Origin: Astrobacterium formosum
GTDB lineage: Bacteria; Pseudomonadota; Alphaproteobacteria; Rhizobiales; Xanthobacteraceae
Reading direction: 5' to 3'
NCBI GenBank assembly: GCA_030848545.1
Contig: JAVDCA010000006.1
Span: 124,001 to 188,000 of the forward strand
DNA: 64,000 nucleotides
The notes beneath the pieces are model-generated. The model saw only the letters and a list, made by a program, of their open reading frames with translations. It made no database searches and was not told the origin of the DNA. Each line of letters opens with the position of its first letter. Position 1 is the stretch's first letter. A program made the position numbers and the translations under genes. Of the stretch, positions 9,286-18,402 are shown piece by piece.

Positions 9286-9352
9286 GGAGGTTGGGTCATT
9301 CGTGAGACATGCAACACAAGTGATGAGCTTTCACATCTACGTCCAACTCCCA

Positions 9353-10588
9353 TCAAGTCCGCCCTTGCCAGGGCGGCATCGGCAGGACGGGGGCCATCAC
9401 GGCGGCTTCCTTGGGCAGCACCACAGTGGGGACGCGGTTGCGGTTCTGCATCACCGCGGAGGCGATGTTGTTGTTCTGGCCCTTGTCGTCGAAGCGGATC
9501 GGCCCGCCGATGATGACGTGGTCGGCGATGTCGGTCGTCTTCAGCGCCGCCATCAGGGCCGCGCCGTCGCTCGCGCCGGCGCGCTTGAAGGCGTCGGCGG
9601 CGATCAGGATCGCTTCGTATGTGAAGCCCACATTGAAGCAGTCGGCGGCGAAGCGATTGTTGGGATGCGCGGTCTTGAACGCGGCTTCCAGCGCCTGGGT
9701 CATCGGCGCCTTGGGATTGACCCACGGGATGTTGACCATATGGTAGTCGGCGAGCGGACCGAGCGCTTGATAGAACTCCTCGTCATAGAGGCCGGGCGAG
9801 CCGGGCGAGATGATCGCCTTGGGCTCGAAGCGCTGGCGCACCATGTCGCGCACGAGCTTGATGGCGTCGGGCGCGCGGGTGATGATCAGCACGAGATCGG
9901 GATTGATGGCGCGGATCTTGGTCACTTCGACGGTCAGGTCCTGCGCCTTGGGATCGTAGGCGATCGACTCGGCGAGCGTGAACGGCATGCCGGCGGTCGG
10001 GAACGTCTTGTCCATCGCCTGGCGCTGGCCGGTCCCGAAGGTGTCGTTGGCGTGCAGGTAGACCGCCTTCTTGAACTCGACGCCGGTCGCCGCCATCAGG
10101 TCCTTGATGGCGCGCAACCCGTTGGCGAGGAGCTGCGGGTTGGTCTGGAAATTGCGCACCAGGAACTGGTAGCCCTGCTCGGTGATCTGCGGCGCCGAGC
10201 CGAGGCTGACCACCAGCGGGACCTTGCGCTGTTCGCACACCTGCGCGACCGCCAGGGTGGCGGCGGACTCGAAGGCGCCGACGATGACGCTCGCGCCTTC
10301 GCTGATCACCCGCTCGGCCTGGGTGCGCGCGACGTCCACATTGGTCTCGGAATCCACATGCATGAGCTCGACCCGGTAGCCGTAGTCGGCGAGCACCTTG
10401 GGGGCGATCAGCGCTCCCCGGTGGCAGGCCTGCCCGGGGGCGGCAAGGTAACCGGAGCGGGGGGCGATATGGGCGATCTTGAGGGTGGGGGTCTGGGCGC
10501 GGACGATGGCGGGCGCCGACAACGCGATGGCGGCGGCGCCGGCGAGCAGATGGCGGCGGCTGACGCCGGAACGAATGCATGAAGACAT
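9353..10588 (-). CDS. ABC transporter substrate-binding protein (HAAT/Liv type), copy 1
   Basis: 411 residues. The N-terminus has a twin-arginine-like stretch SRRHLLAGAAAIALSAPA ending in a likely AQ cleavage, so it is periplasmic. The body is a LivJ-like periplasmic binding fold (Peripla_BP_6): IAPRSGYLAAPGQACHRGA, GAFESAATLAVAQVCEQ, HANDTFGTGQRQAMDK. The start at 10588 is the ATG right before the signal peptide. It is roughly three-quarters identical by eye to the next gene upstream, so the two are a tandem duplication feeding the liv importer. Confidence 0.9.
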   Translation of the reverse strand: MSSCIRSGVSRRHLLAGAAAIALSAPAIVRAQTPTLKIAHIAPRSGYLAAPGQACHRGALIAPKVLADYGYRVELMHVDSETNVDVARTQAERVISEGASVIVGAFESAATLAVAQVCEQRKVPLVVSLGSAPQITEQGYQFLVRNFQTNPQLLANGLRAIKDLMAATGVEFKKAVYLHANDTFGTGQRQAMDKTFPTAGMPFTLAESIAYDPKAQDLTVEVTKIRAINPDLVLIITRAPDAIKLVRDMVRQRFEPKAIISPGSPGLYDEEFYQALGPLADYHMVNIPWVNPKAPMTQALEAAFKTAHPNNRFAADCFNVGFTYEAILIAADAFKRAGASDGAALMAALKTTDIADHVIIGGPIRFDDKGQNNNIASAVMQNRNRVPTVVLPKEAAVMAPVLPMPPWQGRT

Positions 10589-10727
10589 GATGGTATTCCC
10601 TGACCGGACGGGTACGGCCGGCGGTCCCCGGCAGCCGGCATGGGCTTTTCTAGAAGCTCGGGCGAAAGAAGCAACGATGACGTGGGCGCTGGCTGGCCTG
10701 CCGCGAAGAAAGCCGAAGCTGCGAACA

Positions 10728-10880
10728 TCCCTCCCCTGAAAGGGGAGGGTCCGCCCGAAGGGCGGGGGTGGGGTCAAGCGGCATCAGCCACAAGCGCGAA
10801 CGCACGTTTTGGGGCAAGAGCCCCCCACCCGGCCGCTTCGCGGCCACCCTCCCCCGCGCAAGGGCGCGGGGGAGGGATAA
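10728..10880. repeat. Composite GC-rich palindromic repeat, copy 1
   Basis: Chain of hairpins: CCCTCCCCTGAAAGGGGAGGG, CCGCCCGAAGGGCGG, GGCCGCTTCGCGGCC and CCCCCGCGCAAGGGCGCGGGGG. A near-identical chain is at 15024-15176. It fills most of the 299-base gap between the two binding-protein genes and could separate their transcripts. Confidence 0.85.
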
Positions 10881-10887
10881 GGGGCGT

Positions 10888-12126
10888 TTACGCCCGCGCC
10901 TGCCAGCCGGGCATCGGCAAGACCGGTGCCATGGTGGCAGCTTCGGCGGGCAGCACCACGGTCGGGGTGCGGTTGCGGTTCTGCATGATGGCGGTGCCGA
11001 TATTGTTGTTCTGGCCCTTGTCGTCGAATGCGAGCGCTGCGCCGATCATCACGTGGTCGGCGATGTTGGTCGCCCGGATGGCCTTCATGAGTTCGGGCCC
11101 CGCCGCCGTGCCGGCGCGCTTAAAGCCGTCGGCGGCGATCAGCAGCGCCTCGAAGGTGAAGCCGACATTGAAGGCATCGACCGCGAAGCGGTTCGATGGG
11201 TGCGCCGCCTTGAAGGCGGTTTCCAGCGCCTGGGTCATGGACGCCTTGGGATTGGTCCAGGGCAGGTTGTAGATGTGGAAATCGGCAAGCGGACCGAGCG
11301 CCTGATAGAACTCCTCGTCGTAGAGGCCGGGCGAGCCGGGCGAGATGATCGCCTTGGGCTCGAAGCGCTGGCGCACCATATCGCGCACCAGCTTGATGGC
11401 GTCGGCGGAGCGGGAAATCAACAGAATGAGGTCGGGATTGAGCGCCCGGATCTTGGTGACCTCGACGGTCAGGTCCTGTGCCTTGGGGTCGTAGGCGATC
11501 GATTCCAGGAGTTTGAACGGCATGCCCGCCGTCGGGAAGATCTTGTCCATGGCCTGGCGCTGGCCGGTCCCGAAGGTGTCGTTGGCGTGCAGGAAGGCGG
11601 CCGCCTTAAAGTCGACTTTGGTCGCCGCCGACAGGTCCTTGATGGACTTGAGCCCGTTGGTCAGGAGTTGCCCGCCGGTCTGGAAATTGCGCACCAGATA
11701 CTTGTAGCCCTGCTCGGTGATCTGCGGCGCCGCCGCGATGTTGATCACGAAGGGGACCTGGCGCTGCTCGCACACCTGCGCGATGGCGAGCGTCGCCCCG
11801 GACTCGAAGGCGCCGACGATGACCTGCGCCCCCTCCCCGATCGCCCGCTCGGTCTGGGTGCGGGCGATGTCCACATTGCTCTCGAAATCGATGTTCAGGA
11901 GTTCGACCCGGTGGCCGTGGTCGGCGAGCACTTTTGGGGCGATCAGGGCGCCGCGGTGGCAACTCTGCCCGGCCGCGGCGAGATAGCCCGAGCGCGGCAA
12001 CAGGACGGCGATCTTGAGCGCCTTCGCCTGCGCCCGTACCGCCTTGGGGGCGGCCAGAAGCGCAGCGGCGGCGCCACCGCCCGCGAGAATCCGGCGGCGG
12101 CTGACCCTTGAATGTGCGATCGTCAT
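10888..12126 (-). CDS. ABC transporter substrate-binding protein (HAAT/Liv type), copy 2
   Basis: 412 residues, with a twin-arginine-like signal VSRRRILAGGGAAAALLA. It aligns along its full length with the downstream copy; long blocks such as LVRDMVRQRFEPKAIISPGS are identical, while the region near GSAPQ/IAAAPQ and the last third differ. Two receptors for one permease usually mean a broadened substrate range; that is inference. The ligand is unknown. The family includes receptors for branched-chain amino acids, amides and aromatic acids. Confidence 0.9.
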   Translation of the reverse strand: MTIAHSRVSRRRILAGGGAAAALLAAPKAVRAQAKALKIAVLLPRSGYLAAAGQSCHRGALIAPKVLADHGHRVELLNIDFESNVDIARTQTERAIGEGAQVIVGAFESGATLAIAQVCEQRQVPFVINIAAAPQITEQGYKYLVRNFQTGGQLLTNGLKSIKDLSAATKVDFKAAAFLHANDTFGTGQRQAMDKIFPTAGMPFKLLESIAYDPKAQDLTVEVTKIRALNPDLILLISRSADAIKLVRDMVRQRFEPKAIISPGSPGLYDEEFYQALGPLADFHIYNLPWTNPKASMTQALETAFKAAHPSNRFAVDAFNVGFTFEALLIAADGFKRAGTAAGPELMKAIRATNIADHVMIGAALAFDDKGQNNNIGTAIMQNRNRTPTVVLPAEAATMAPVLPMPGWQARA

Positions 12127-12366
12127 GACGGCAATTTCCTCCCCGACTTGTTCACGCGTTCACGCAGCCGGGCCAACGCCGGGCCACATGCCGTTCCGCC
12201 ATTTTGTGCGCCTCTCGGCCGGCGGGGACCGATACGCTAGAGGGCGTGCTGAACCTCAATCTAGCTTAGAATACTCGCGTCCGGAAAGCCGAAACGCAGA
12301 GGAGTACCATCCCGGCTCCTCCGGCCCGGCCCCACCGCCAGCGGGACGCCAGGTTCGACCGGCGGC

Positions 12367-12885
12367 CTAGTCCCACGACAGCTGATTTTTCGGCAGCCTG
12401 CCGCCGGGATCAAACACCCTGACGCGGTGCGGCAGGCTGTCGTTCCACGTCCACAGCACCAGGTTCTGATCGGCTTCCGTGGCGCCTGGAGCAAAACTGG
12501 GAACGATGATGCCCGCCATTCCTTCCGCCATCAGACGGTCGGCCCTGCGCCATGACGGGGGCTCCTGGCCCGAGGCCGCGAGCGCAAACCAGGCACAGTC
12601 CAAGTCGGTGATCTCGACCTTATGCACCGTCCGTCCCGCATCGGTGCGCAGATCGGCCACGTCGGCGCAGTCGACCTCGTAGGAGCACAGCACACATGGG
12701 TCGATCTTGAAGGCAAACCCCTGATTGGCCTCCCGGACGGCCGTCTCGATGGAAAGCGCCAGATAGAGCGCCGGCAGGCCGCGCCTGTTGAAGCGGCCAC
12801 CATGAACGGCGGCGCCATCGCCCGACAGCGGCTTGAACGACCAGCGCGGATCATGGGCGCGGTAGCAGGTGCGCGCGAACCTCAC
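12367..12885 (-). CDS. RES-domain toxin (NAD+-degrading), RES/Xre module 1
   Basis: 172 residues from a GTG at 12885 overlapping the antitoxin stop (GTGA). The RES hallmarks are present: R5, Y8-R9, the GGRFNRRG block at 29-36, LYLALSIETAVREAN and a late serine. RES toxins (MbcT, ParT and relatives) degrade or modify NAD+ or transfer ADP-ribose. The pairing with an upstream DUF2384/Xre antitoxin is standard. It ends 240 bases after the second binding-protein gene, in a gap with no clear gene. Confidence 0.88.
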   Translation of the reverse strand: MRFARTCYRAHDPRWSFKPLSGDGAAVHGGRFNRRGLPALYLALSIETAVREANQGFAFKIDPCVLCSYEVDCADVADLRTDAGRTVHKVEITDLDCAWFALAASGQEPPSWRRADRLMAEGMAGIIVPSFAPGATEADQNLVLWTWNDSLPHRVRVFDPGGRLPKNQLSWD

Positions 12886-13328
12886 GCAAAGCCGCCCATG
12901 GCGATGTGATCGAGATAGTCGCGGACTTCGGACGCCCGCCCCGACTTCACCAGCGCCTCGGCGGTCCGCCCCCCCAAGGCGGCGATCGGCTGGGCCCGGT
13001 ACCACGCCAGCGCCTGATTCTCCCCACCGGCCCACTGGGATACGCGGCCGACGATCTCGAGCATTTCGCGCATGCGTGACTGCGTCTTGTCGGCCCGCAA
13101 CCGGGCGCTTTTGTACAGCGTTTCCGGCTTGAGGCCCGCGGTCTCGGCGAGTTGGACCTTGGACATGCCGAGCAGACGCAGGACGCGGTCGATCGCGATC
13201 AGGCCCGAGCGATCGATGCTGCGGACGACCAGGGGAACACCCTGCTGGCCCATGGCAGCGGCCTGGGCGCGCGCGCCTCCACGGGTGCGTGCCGGAATCG
13301 CGGCAGTTTTTTTGGCGTCGTTCGGCAT
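12882..13328 (-). CDS. Xre/MbcA/ParS-type antitoxin, RES/Xre module 1
   Basis: 148 residues. A basic N-terminus is followed by an HTH region (LLGMSKVQLAETAGL, 70-85) and the C-terminal toxin-binding domain (DUF2384) with WYRAQPIAALGGRTAEALV. It neutralises the RES toxin and probably represses the shared promoter. The ATG at 13328 follows an AAGGA ribosome site, and the AT-rich promoter is just upstream. Confidence 0.88.
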   Translation of the reverse strand: MPNDAKKTAAIPARTRGGARAQAAAMGQQGVPLVVRSIDRSGLIAIDRVLRLLGMSKVQLAETAGLKPETLYKSARLRADKTQSRMREMLEIVGRVSQWAGGENQALAWYRAQPIAALGGRTAEALVKSGRASEVRDYLDHIAMGGFA

Positions 13329-13375
13329 GCCAGTTCCTTTGCCCTAAATATAAGACAATCTATATGGAATCGCAA
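13329..13375 (-). promoter_or_regulatory. Promoter region of RES/Xre module 1
   Basis: A short AT-rich island in otherwise GC-rich DNA. On the minus strand it reads CCATATAGATTGTCTTATAT, a near-palindrome (TATAGAttgTCTTATA) with a -10-like TATATT, followed by AAGGA before the antitoxin ATG. Autoregulation by the antitoxin at this site is inferred. Confidence 0.5.
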
Positions 13376-13494
13376 TGGACGCGAAATTCCTGACTCGGCG
13401 GCCATGGCATGTCGCTCAACCATCACGGGCTCGTCATTCGTCAGACATCCGAACCGTCCAAGAAGGTCCGCATACGGCCATCAGGAGGAATCGA

Positions 13495-14847
13495 ATGCGC
13501 GCCATAAAAATCGCCGCCGCATGCATCGCCGTTTTCGCCGCCTCGCCGGCGCTCGCCGCCGACGAGCCGTTTCCCGCCATTCTCGACGGCCACATCGTCA
13601 TTCCGGCCGCGACCTATCTGGATCCGCCCGCGGACGCGCCGGCCGACTTCAGGAATCCGGGCAAGTTCACCGCCGGGCCGCGGCTTGCTCCCGGCGCCAG
13701 CATCGAGGGCACCTCGGGCGGCCGGCCGACCGGCATCAAGGTTCCGCTGCCCGGCCAGCCGGTGCAGGGCCATTCGGGCATCAGGAAGATGGCCGACGGC
13801 ACGTTCTGGGTGATCACCGACAACGGCTTCGGCAACAAACTCAATTCGCCCGATGCCATGCTCTATCTCAATCATTATCGGTTCGACTGGGCGAACGGCA
13901 CCGCCGCGCGGCTCGGCACCATCTTCCTCTCCGATCCCGACAAGAAGGTGCCATTCCGCATCGCCAACGAGGCGACCGATAAGCGCTATCTCACCGGCTC
14001 CGACCTCGACACCGAAAGCTTCCAGCCCATCGGCGACAAGATCTGGATCGGCGACGAGTTCGGCCCCTACCTGATCCGCGTCGACATGACCGGCAAGGTC
14101 GAGGCGGTGTTCGAGACGCAGGTGGACGGCAAGCCGGCGCGTTCGCCCGACCATTTCGCGGTGACGGCGCCAGCCGCCCCCAACGCCGCGGTCGCCTTCA
14201 ACGTCCGCCGCTCCAAGGGCTATGAGGGCATGGCAGCGTCCCCCGACGGCAAATTCCTCTATCCCCTGCTCGAAGGCCCGCTGTGGGACGCCGACAAGAA
14301 GGATTTTGAGAAGACCGCCGACGGCAAGACCTACCTGCGCATCCTCGAATTCGACGTCGCGGCGGAGAAATGGACCGGCCGTCACTGGAAGTACGTCCTG
14401 GAGGCGAACACCCATTCGATCGGCGACTTCAACATGATCGACGGCTCGACCGGCCTGATCATCGAGCGTGACGACGGCGAAGGCACCGCCGACAAGGCCT
14501 GCCCGGAAGGCGTCAAGCGCCCCGACTGCTTCCACGACCTCGCCAAGTTCAAGCGCATCTACAAGATCGAGATCAACGACGCCAATGCCGGCCAAGCTGC
14601 GCGCAAGATCGGCTCCATCGATCTCATGAAGATTGCCGACCCCGACAAGAAGGCCAGGAAGCCGCTCACCAACGGCGCCCTCGCCTTCCCGTTCTTCACC
14701 ATCGAGAACGTCGATGTGGTGGACGCGAGCCACATCGTCGTCGGCAACGACAACAACCTGCCCTATTCGTCGAGCCGCGAGCCCAACAAGGCCGACGACA
14801 ACGAGTTCGTACTGCTGCGCGTCGACGAGTTCCTCAAGGCGCGCTGA
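13495..14847 (+). CDS. Secreted phytase-like / esterase-like protein (PF13449 type)
   Basis: 450 residues. Sec signal peptide at 1-21 ending ALAAD, so it is exported. The mature part is a beta-propeller-like phytase-like domain with GHSGIRKMADGTFWVITDNG, SDLDTESFQ, WIGDEFGPYLIRVD and GYEGMAASPDGKFLYPLLEG. The family is often annotated as esterase-like activity of phytase; the true substrate is unknown. The ATG at 13495 has a strong AGGAGGA ribosome site. It stands alone, with a terminator 130 bases downstream. Confidence 0.85.
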   Translation: MRAIKIAAACIAVFAASPALAADEPFPAILDGHIVIPAATYLDPPADAPADFRNPGKFTAGPRLAPGASIEGTSGGRPTGIKVPLPGQPVQGHSGIRKMADGTFWVITDNGFGNKLNSPDAMLYLNHYRFDWANGTAARLGTIFLSDPDKKVPFRIANEATDKRYLTGSDLDTESFQPIGDKIWIGDEFGPYLIRVDMTGKVEAVFETQVDGKPARSPDHFAVTAPAAPNAAVAFNVRRSKGYEGMAASPDGKFLYPLLEGPLWDADKKDFEKTADGKTYLRILEFDVAAEKWTGRHWKYVLEANTHSIGDFNMIDGSTGLIIERDDGEGTADKACPEGVKRPDCFHDLAKFKRIYKIEINDANAGQAARKIGSIDLMKIADPDKKARKPLTNGALAFPFFTIENVDVVDASHIVVGNDNNLPYSSSREPNKADDNEFVLLRVDEFLKAR

Positions 14848-14861
14848 GCCTGCCCGCCATC

Positions 14862-14942
14862 GTCATTGCGAGGAGCGAAGCGACGAAGCAATCCAGGGCC
14901 GCGAAGAAAGAACTGGATTGCTTCGCTTCGCTCGCAATGACG
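14862..14942. repeat. Inverted repeat (GTCATTGCGAGGAGCGAAGC family), copy 1
   Basis: The left arm starts GTCATTGCGAGGAGCGAAGC and contains GAAGCAATCCAG; the right arm is its complement, ending CGCTCGCAATGAC, around a loop of about 15 bases. It lies immediately after the phytase-like gene. A second copy with the arms the other way round is at 19377-19454. Confidence 0.85.
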
Positions 14943-14980
14943 AGGCCGGAATACCGCCGGTACAAGACCTGCCCTCCTCC

Positions 14981-15010
14981 GCCCGCTCCCCACGCGGGCG
15001 GCTTTTTTTT
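14981..15010 (+). terminator. Rho-independent terminator
   Basis: GCCCGC stem, 7-base loop TCCCCAC, GCGGGC, then GG and C followed by eight T residues. It is the clearest intrinsic terminator in the window and probably ends transcription from the phytase-like gene. Confidence 0.8.
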
Positions 15011-15023
15011 GCGCTGACCGAAT

Positions 15024-15176
15024 ATCCCTCCCCTGAAAGGGGAGGGTCCGCCCGAAGGGCGGGGGTGGGGTCACGCAACATCAGCCACGAAGGTCGACAC
15101 AAGAGGTAAAGCCAAGAGCCCCACCCGGCCGCGTCGCGGCCACCCTCCCCCGCGCAAGAGCGCGGAGGAGGGATCA
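15024..15176. repeat. Composite GC-rich palindromic repeat, copy 2
   Basis: Same order of hairpins as the copy at 10728-10880, with small differences (GCGTCGCGGC in place of GCTTCGCGGC; centre region diverged). Together with the inverted repeat and terminator it accounts for the 397-base gap 14848-15244; no gene was seen there. Confidence 0.85.
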
Positions 15177-15244
15177 GGCGCGGCCGCCCTTGACGACGCC
15201 GTCATGCTTCGAACAATTCGCTCCCCAAAGGGAGTGGAAACGCC

Positions 15245-16210
15245 ATGCAGAGCGAACCGATCCTCGATATCGCCCATCTCGCCCATGTGGAGATGCTGAC
15301 GCCCAAATTCGACCAGAGTCTCGACTTTTTCACCCGCGTGTTCGGCCTCACCGTCGCCGAGTACAAGGACGGCTCCGCCTATCTGCGCGCCTATGACGAC
15401 TACGAGCGCTACAGCCTCAAGCTGACCAGCGCCAAGACCTCCGGCATGGGCCACATGGCGTTCCGCACCAGGAGCCCGCAGGCGCTCGAACGGCGCGCTA
15501 TGGCGCTCATCGGCTCCGGTCATGAGGTGGGCTGGAGCGAGGGCGATGTCGGTCACGGCAAGACCTTCGTGTGCCGCGACCCGGACGGCCACGTGGTTGA
15601 ACTCTATTACGACACCGAATGGTACGAAGCGCCGCCCGACCAGGCGCCGGCACTCAAGAACCAATCGCAGCGCTTTCCCGCCCGCGGCATCAACCCGCGC
15701 CGCCTTGATCACTTGAATTGCCTTGCCGTCGACATCAAGGCCAACCGCGAGTTTTACGAACACTACCTGGGCTTCCGCCTGACCGAGCAGATCGTGCTCG
15801 ACGACGGCACCGAGGCCGGCATGTGGATGACGGCGACCAACAAGAGCTACGACTTCGCCTTCACCCGCGACGCGACCGGCACCAAGGGCCGCTTCCACCA
15901 CGTCACCTACGCGCTCAACTCGCGCGAAGAGATCCTGATCGCCGCCGACGTCTTCCTGGAGAACGGCGTTTACATCGAGACCGGCCCGCACAAGCACGCC
16001 ATCCAGCAGACATTCTTCCTCTATGTGTGGGAGCCGGGCGGCAACCGCGTCGAGGTCGCCAATGCGGGCGCCCGGCTGATCCTCGCCCCGGACTGGAAGC
16101 CGATCGTGTGGACGCAGGCCGAGCGCAGGAAGGGGCAGGCCTGGGGGCTCAAGACCATCGAGACATTCCACACCCATGGCATGCCGCCGGTGGAAGACGG
16201 CGGACACTGA
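15245..16210 (+). CDS. VOC-family extradiol dioxygenase (catechol 2,3-dioxygenase-like)
   Basis: 321 residues, with two vicinal-oxygen-chelate domains (about 8-125 and 152-290). The type I extradiol dioxygenase metal ligands can be placed in the second domain: H156 (RRLDHLN), H218 or H219 (GRFHHVTYAL) and E270 (GGNRVEVAN). Such enzymes open catechol rings next to the hydroxyls using Fe(II). No other aromatic-degradation gene is adjacent, so the substrate cannot be named. A GGGAGTGGAAACGCC leader precedes the ATG. Confidence 0.88.
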   Translation: MQSEPILDIAHLAHVEMLTPKFDQSLDFFTRVFGLTVAEYKDGSAYLRAYDDYERYSLKLTSAKTSGMGHMAFRTRSPQALERRAMALIGSGHEVGWSEGDVGHGKTFVCRDPDGHVVELYYDTEWYEAPPDQAPALKNQSQRFPARGINPRRLDHLNCLAVDIKANREFYEHYLGFRLTEQIVLDDGTEAGMWMTATNKSYDFAFTRDATGTKGRFHHVTYALNSREEILIAADVFLENGVYIETGPHKHAIQQTFFLYVWEPGGNRVEVANAGARLILAPDWKPIVWTQAERRKGQAWGLKTIETFHTHGMPPVEDGGH

Positions 16211-16354
16211 GGCGAGCGACCGCAGCACTTTACCCTGCGAAATCAGTAACAGCCCTTACGCGCAGTGATACCAAATACGCGGATTGGTTGACGGTTGATT
16301 AGAAGATTTCCGGCAATTCTCTTGGTCTTCGTCATCAATGGTGAGAGCCGAACC

Positions 16355-17671
16355 ATGTCGTCCGACTCCCTTTCCGTTCGTCTATCCTTCCTGGAGATCG
16401 ATGACGAAACCCGTCGAGATCTGAAAACCCTCCAGCCGCTGATCGCTCAGCGCTTGCCCGGCATTCTCGACGAGTTCTACCGTCACGTCGTTCATTATCC
16501 GGACATTGCACGGCTGTTTCCCGACCCGGCGCTGATGCGCCACGCCAAGGAAATGCAGTTGCGCCACTGGGAACTGATCGCGTCGGCGACCTTCGATGCC
16601 GCCTATGTGGCTTCGGTCAACCGCATCGGCGAGGCCCATCGCCGTCTCGGCCTCGAACCGCGCTGGTACATCGGCGGATACTCGTTCCTGATGACCCGGC
16701 TCGCCGGCGTGATCGAGCGCGAACCGAAGCTGGATTCCGAACGCAAGGGGCATCTGCTCGGCGCCTTCATGCGCGCGGCCCTGCTCGACATGGATTTTGC
16801 GATCAGCGTTTATCTCGACGCCGGACTGAGGGTTAAGCAGGAGACGATCGACCGCATGAGTTCCTCGTTCCGGGGCGTCATCCAGTCGGTTTCGGCCGCA
16901 TCTCAGGAACTGGAAGCGACCGCCACCACGCTGACCGGGACGGCAGGCCGGACCAAGGAATTGTCCGGCTCGGTGGCCGCGGCCTCCGATCAAACGGCCT
17001 CCAATGGCCAGGCGGTCGCCGCCGCCGCCGAGGAACTCGCCAGTTCGGTCGGCGAGATCGCCCGTCAGGTGCGCAGTTCTCATGAGATCGCCGGGCAGGC
17101 GGTCGCCCAGGCCAAGGCCACCGACACGCGCATATCGGAACTGTCGCAGGCCGCCGCCCGCATCGGCGATGTGGTCAAGCTCATCAACGCGGTCGCGGCC
17201 CAGACCAACCTCCTCGCCCTCAACGCGACAATTGAGGCGGCGCGCGCCGGCGAGGCCGGCCGGGGATTCGCCGTGGTCGCCCAGGAAGTGAAGGCACTTG
17301 CTGGCCAGACCGCCAAGGCGACAGGGGAAATCGCCGGCCAGATCGCCGCCATCCAGGAGGCGACGCGCGAATCCGTCGCCGCCATCAAGGAGATCGGCGC
17401 CACCATCGGCCGGATATCCGACATCTCGACCGCCATCTCGGCCGCCGTCGAGGAGCAGGGCGCGACCACATCCGAGATCGCCCGCAACGTCCAACAGGTC
17501 GCCGCCGGCAGCCGCGACATCTCCCACCACATCGGCGCCGTGAGCGAGGGCGCCACCGACACCGGCGCGGCGTCAGCGCAGGTGCTGGCGGCGGCCCGCG
17601 AACTGGCGATTCAAAGTACGCACCTCAACACGCAGGTCGACGACTTCATCGCCACGGTGCGGGCGGCCTGA
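16355..17671 (+). CDS. Globin-coupled methyl-accepting chemotaxis protein (HemAT-like)
   Basis: 438 residues. The N-terminal 170 residues are a sensor globin (protoglobin type); the segment IGEAHRRLGLEPRWYIGGY holds the proximal haem histidine H95. There is no membrane helix, so it is a soluble oxygen or gas sensor. The C-terminal half is an MCP signalling domain with the hairpin tip [17 protein letters not shown]. The ATG at 16355 is preferred over an upstream ATT/TTG extension because the family starts there. Monocistronic. Confidence 0.93.
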   Translation: MSSDSLSVRLSFLEIDDETRRDLKTLQPLIAQRLPGILDEFYRHVVHYPDIARLFPDPALMRHAKEMQLRHWELIASATFDAAYVASVNRIGEAHRRLGLEPRWYIGGYSFLMTRLAGVIEREPKLDSERKGHLLGAFMRAALLDMDFAISVYLDAGLRVKQETIDRMSSSFRGVIQSVSAASQELEATATTLTGTAGRTKELSGSVAAASDQTASNGQAVAAAAEELASSVGEIARQVRSSHEIAGQAVAQAKATDTRISELSQAAARIGDVVKLINAVAAQTNLLALNATIEAARAGEAGRGFAVVAQEVKALAGQTAKATGEIAGQIAAIQEATRESVAAIKEIGATIGRISDISTAISAAVEEQGATTSEIARNVQQVAAGSRDISHHIGAVSEGATDTGAASAQVLAAARELAIQSTHLNTQVDDFIATVRAA

Positions 17672-17688
17672 GTGCCGCCTGGACGAAG

Positions 17689-18288
17689 TCAGTTTCGCGG
17701 GGAAGATGGCCAGCCCTGCAGCGCCGTGTGCGCGACTTCCCGAAGGTCACGCAGGCTCGCGCCGCCGGCGGCGAGCACAGCCATGCCGTAGAGAACTGCC
17801 GAAAGGTAGCGGGCCAATGCGGCCGGATCGGCGTCGGGCGGCAGATCGCCTTCCTGCTTCGCACGCCTCAGGCGTTTGCGGATGGCCTGCTCTCCCGCCG
17901 ATCGATGCGAAATCATCTCCTCGCGGATGCGGCCGGATTCCGGTCCACAGGCGAGCGCGCCGTGGACGCCGAGACAGCCGGCCGGATTGGACTTGTCGCC
18001 GTGCAAGGCGGCGGCGCCTTCGAGCAGCCGACGCGCGACCTCATATGCGGTCAGCGCCGAAAGCGCCCGCGGCCGATAAGCCCCGGCCCGCGCCTCGTAG
18101 CGCTCGAGCACGCGTCGGAACAGCGCTTCCTTGTTGCCGAACGCCGCGTAGAGGCTGGGCCGCGTGATCCCCAACGCATCGGTGAGATCGGCGAGCGACG
18201 TTCCTTCGTAACCCTGGCGCCAGAACAGTTCCATCGCGCGCTCAAGCGCCAGCTCGGCGTCGAATTCACGTGGCCGACCCCTGGCCAT
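17689..18288 (-). CDS. TetR/AcrR-family transcriptional regulator
   Basis: 199 residues. The TetR HTH is at about 25-60 (GYEGTSLADLTDALGITRPS, then LYAAFGNKEALF). The C-terminal ligand domain has a cysteine (NPAGCLGVHGAL) often seen in this AcrR subgroup. It is divergent from the alpha/beta hydrolase gene with a 114-base shared control region carrying a perfect palindrome, so it most likely represses both itself and the hydrolase. It ends 17 bases from the chemoreceptor stop, facing it. Confidence 0.92.
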   Translation of the reverse strand: MARGRPREFDAELALERAMELFWRQGYEGTSLADLTDALGITRPSLYAAFGNKEALFRRVLERYEARAGAYRPRALSALTAYEVARRLLEGAAALHGDKSNPAGCLGVHGALACGPESGRIREEMISHRSAGEQAIRKRLRRAKQEGDLPPDADPAALARYLSAVLYGMAVLAAGGASLRDLREVAHTALQGWPSSPRN

Positions 18289-18361
18289 GAACAATCTCCC
18301 GTTTTCTAGACCGTCCGGTAGGTAATTCGCTTGACAACTGCTGTCCAGACCGTCGAAATAC

Positions 18362-18375
18362 ATACCGCTCGGTAT
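18362..18375. promoter_or_regulatory. Putative TetR operator
   Basis: Perfect 14-base palindrome ATACCGCTCGGTAT, 27 bases before the hydrolase ATG. A degenerate sister GACCGTCCGGT lies at 18309-18319 near the regulator start. A -35-like TTGACA is at 18331-18336 on the plus strand, so a bound repressor would cover the promoter's downstream part. Palindrome is seen; binding is inferred. Confidence 0.65.
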
Positions 18376-18402
18376 ATATTTTAACCCTCAGGAGCCACCC
18401 CC

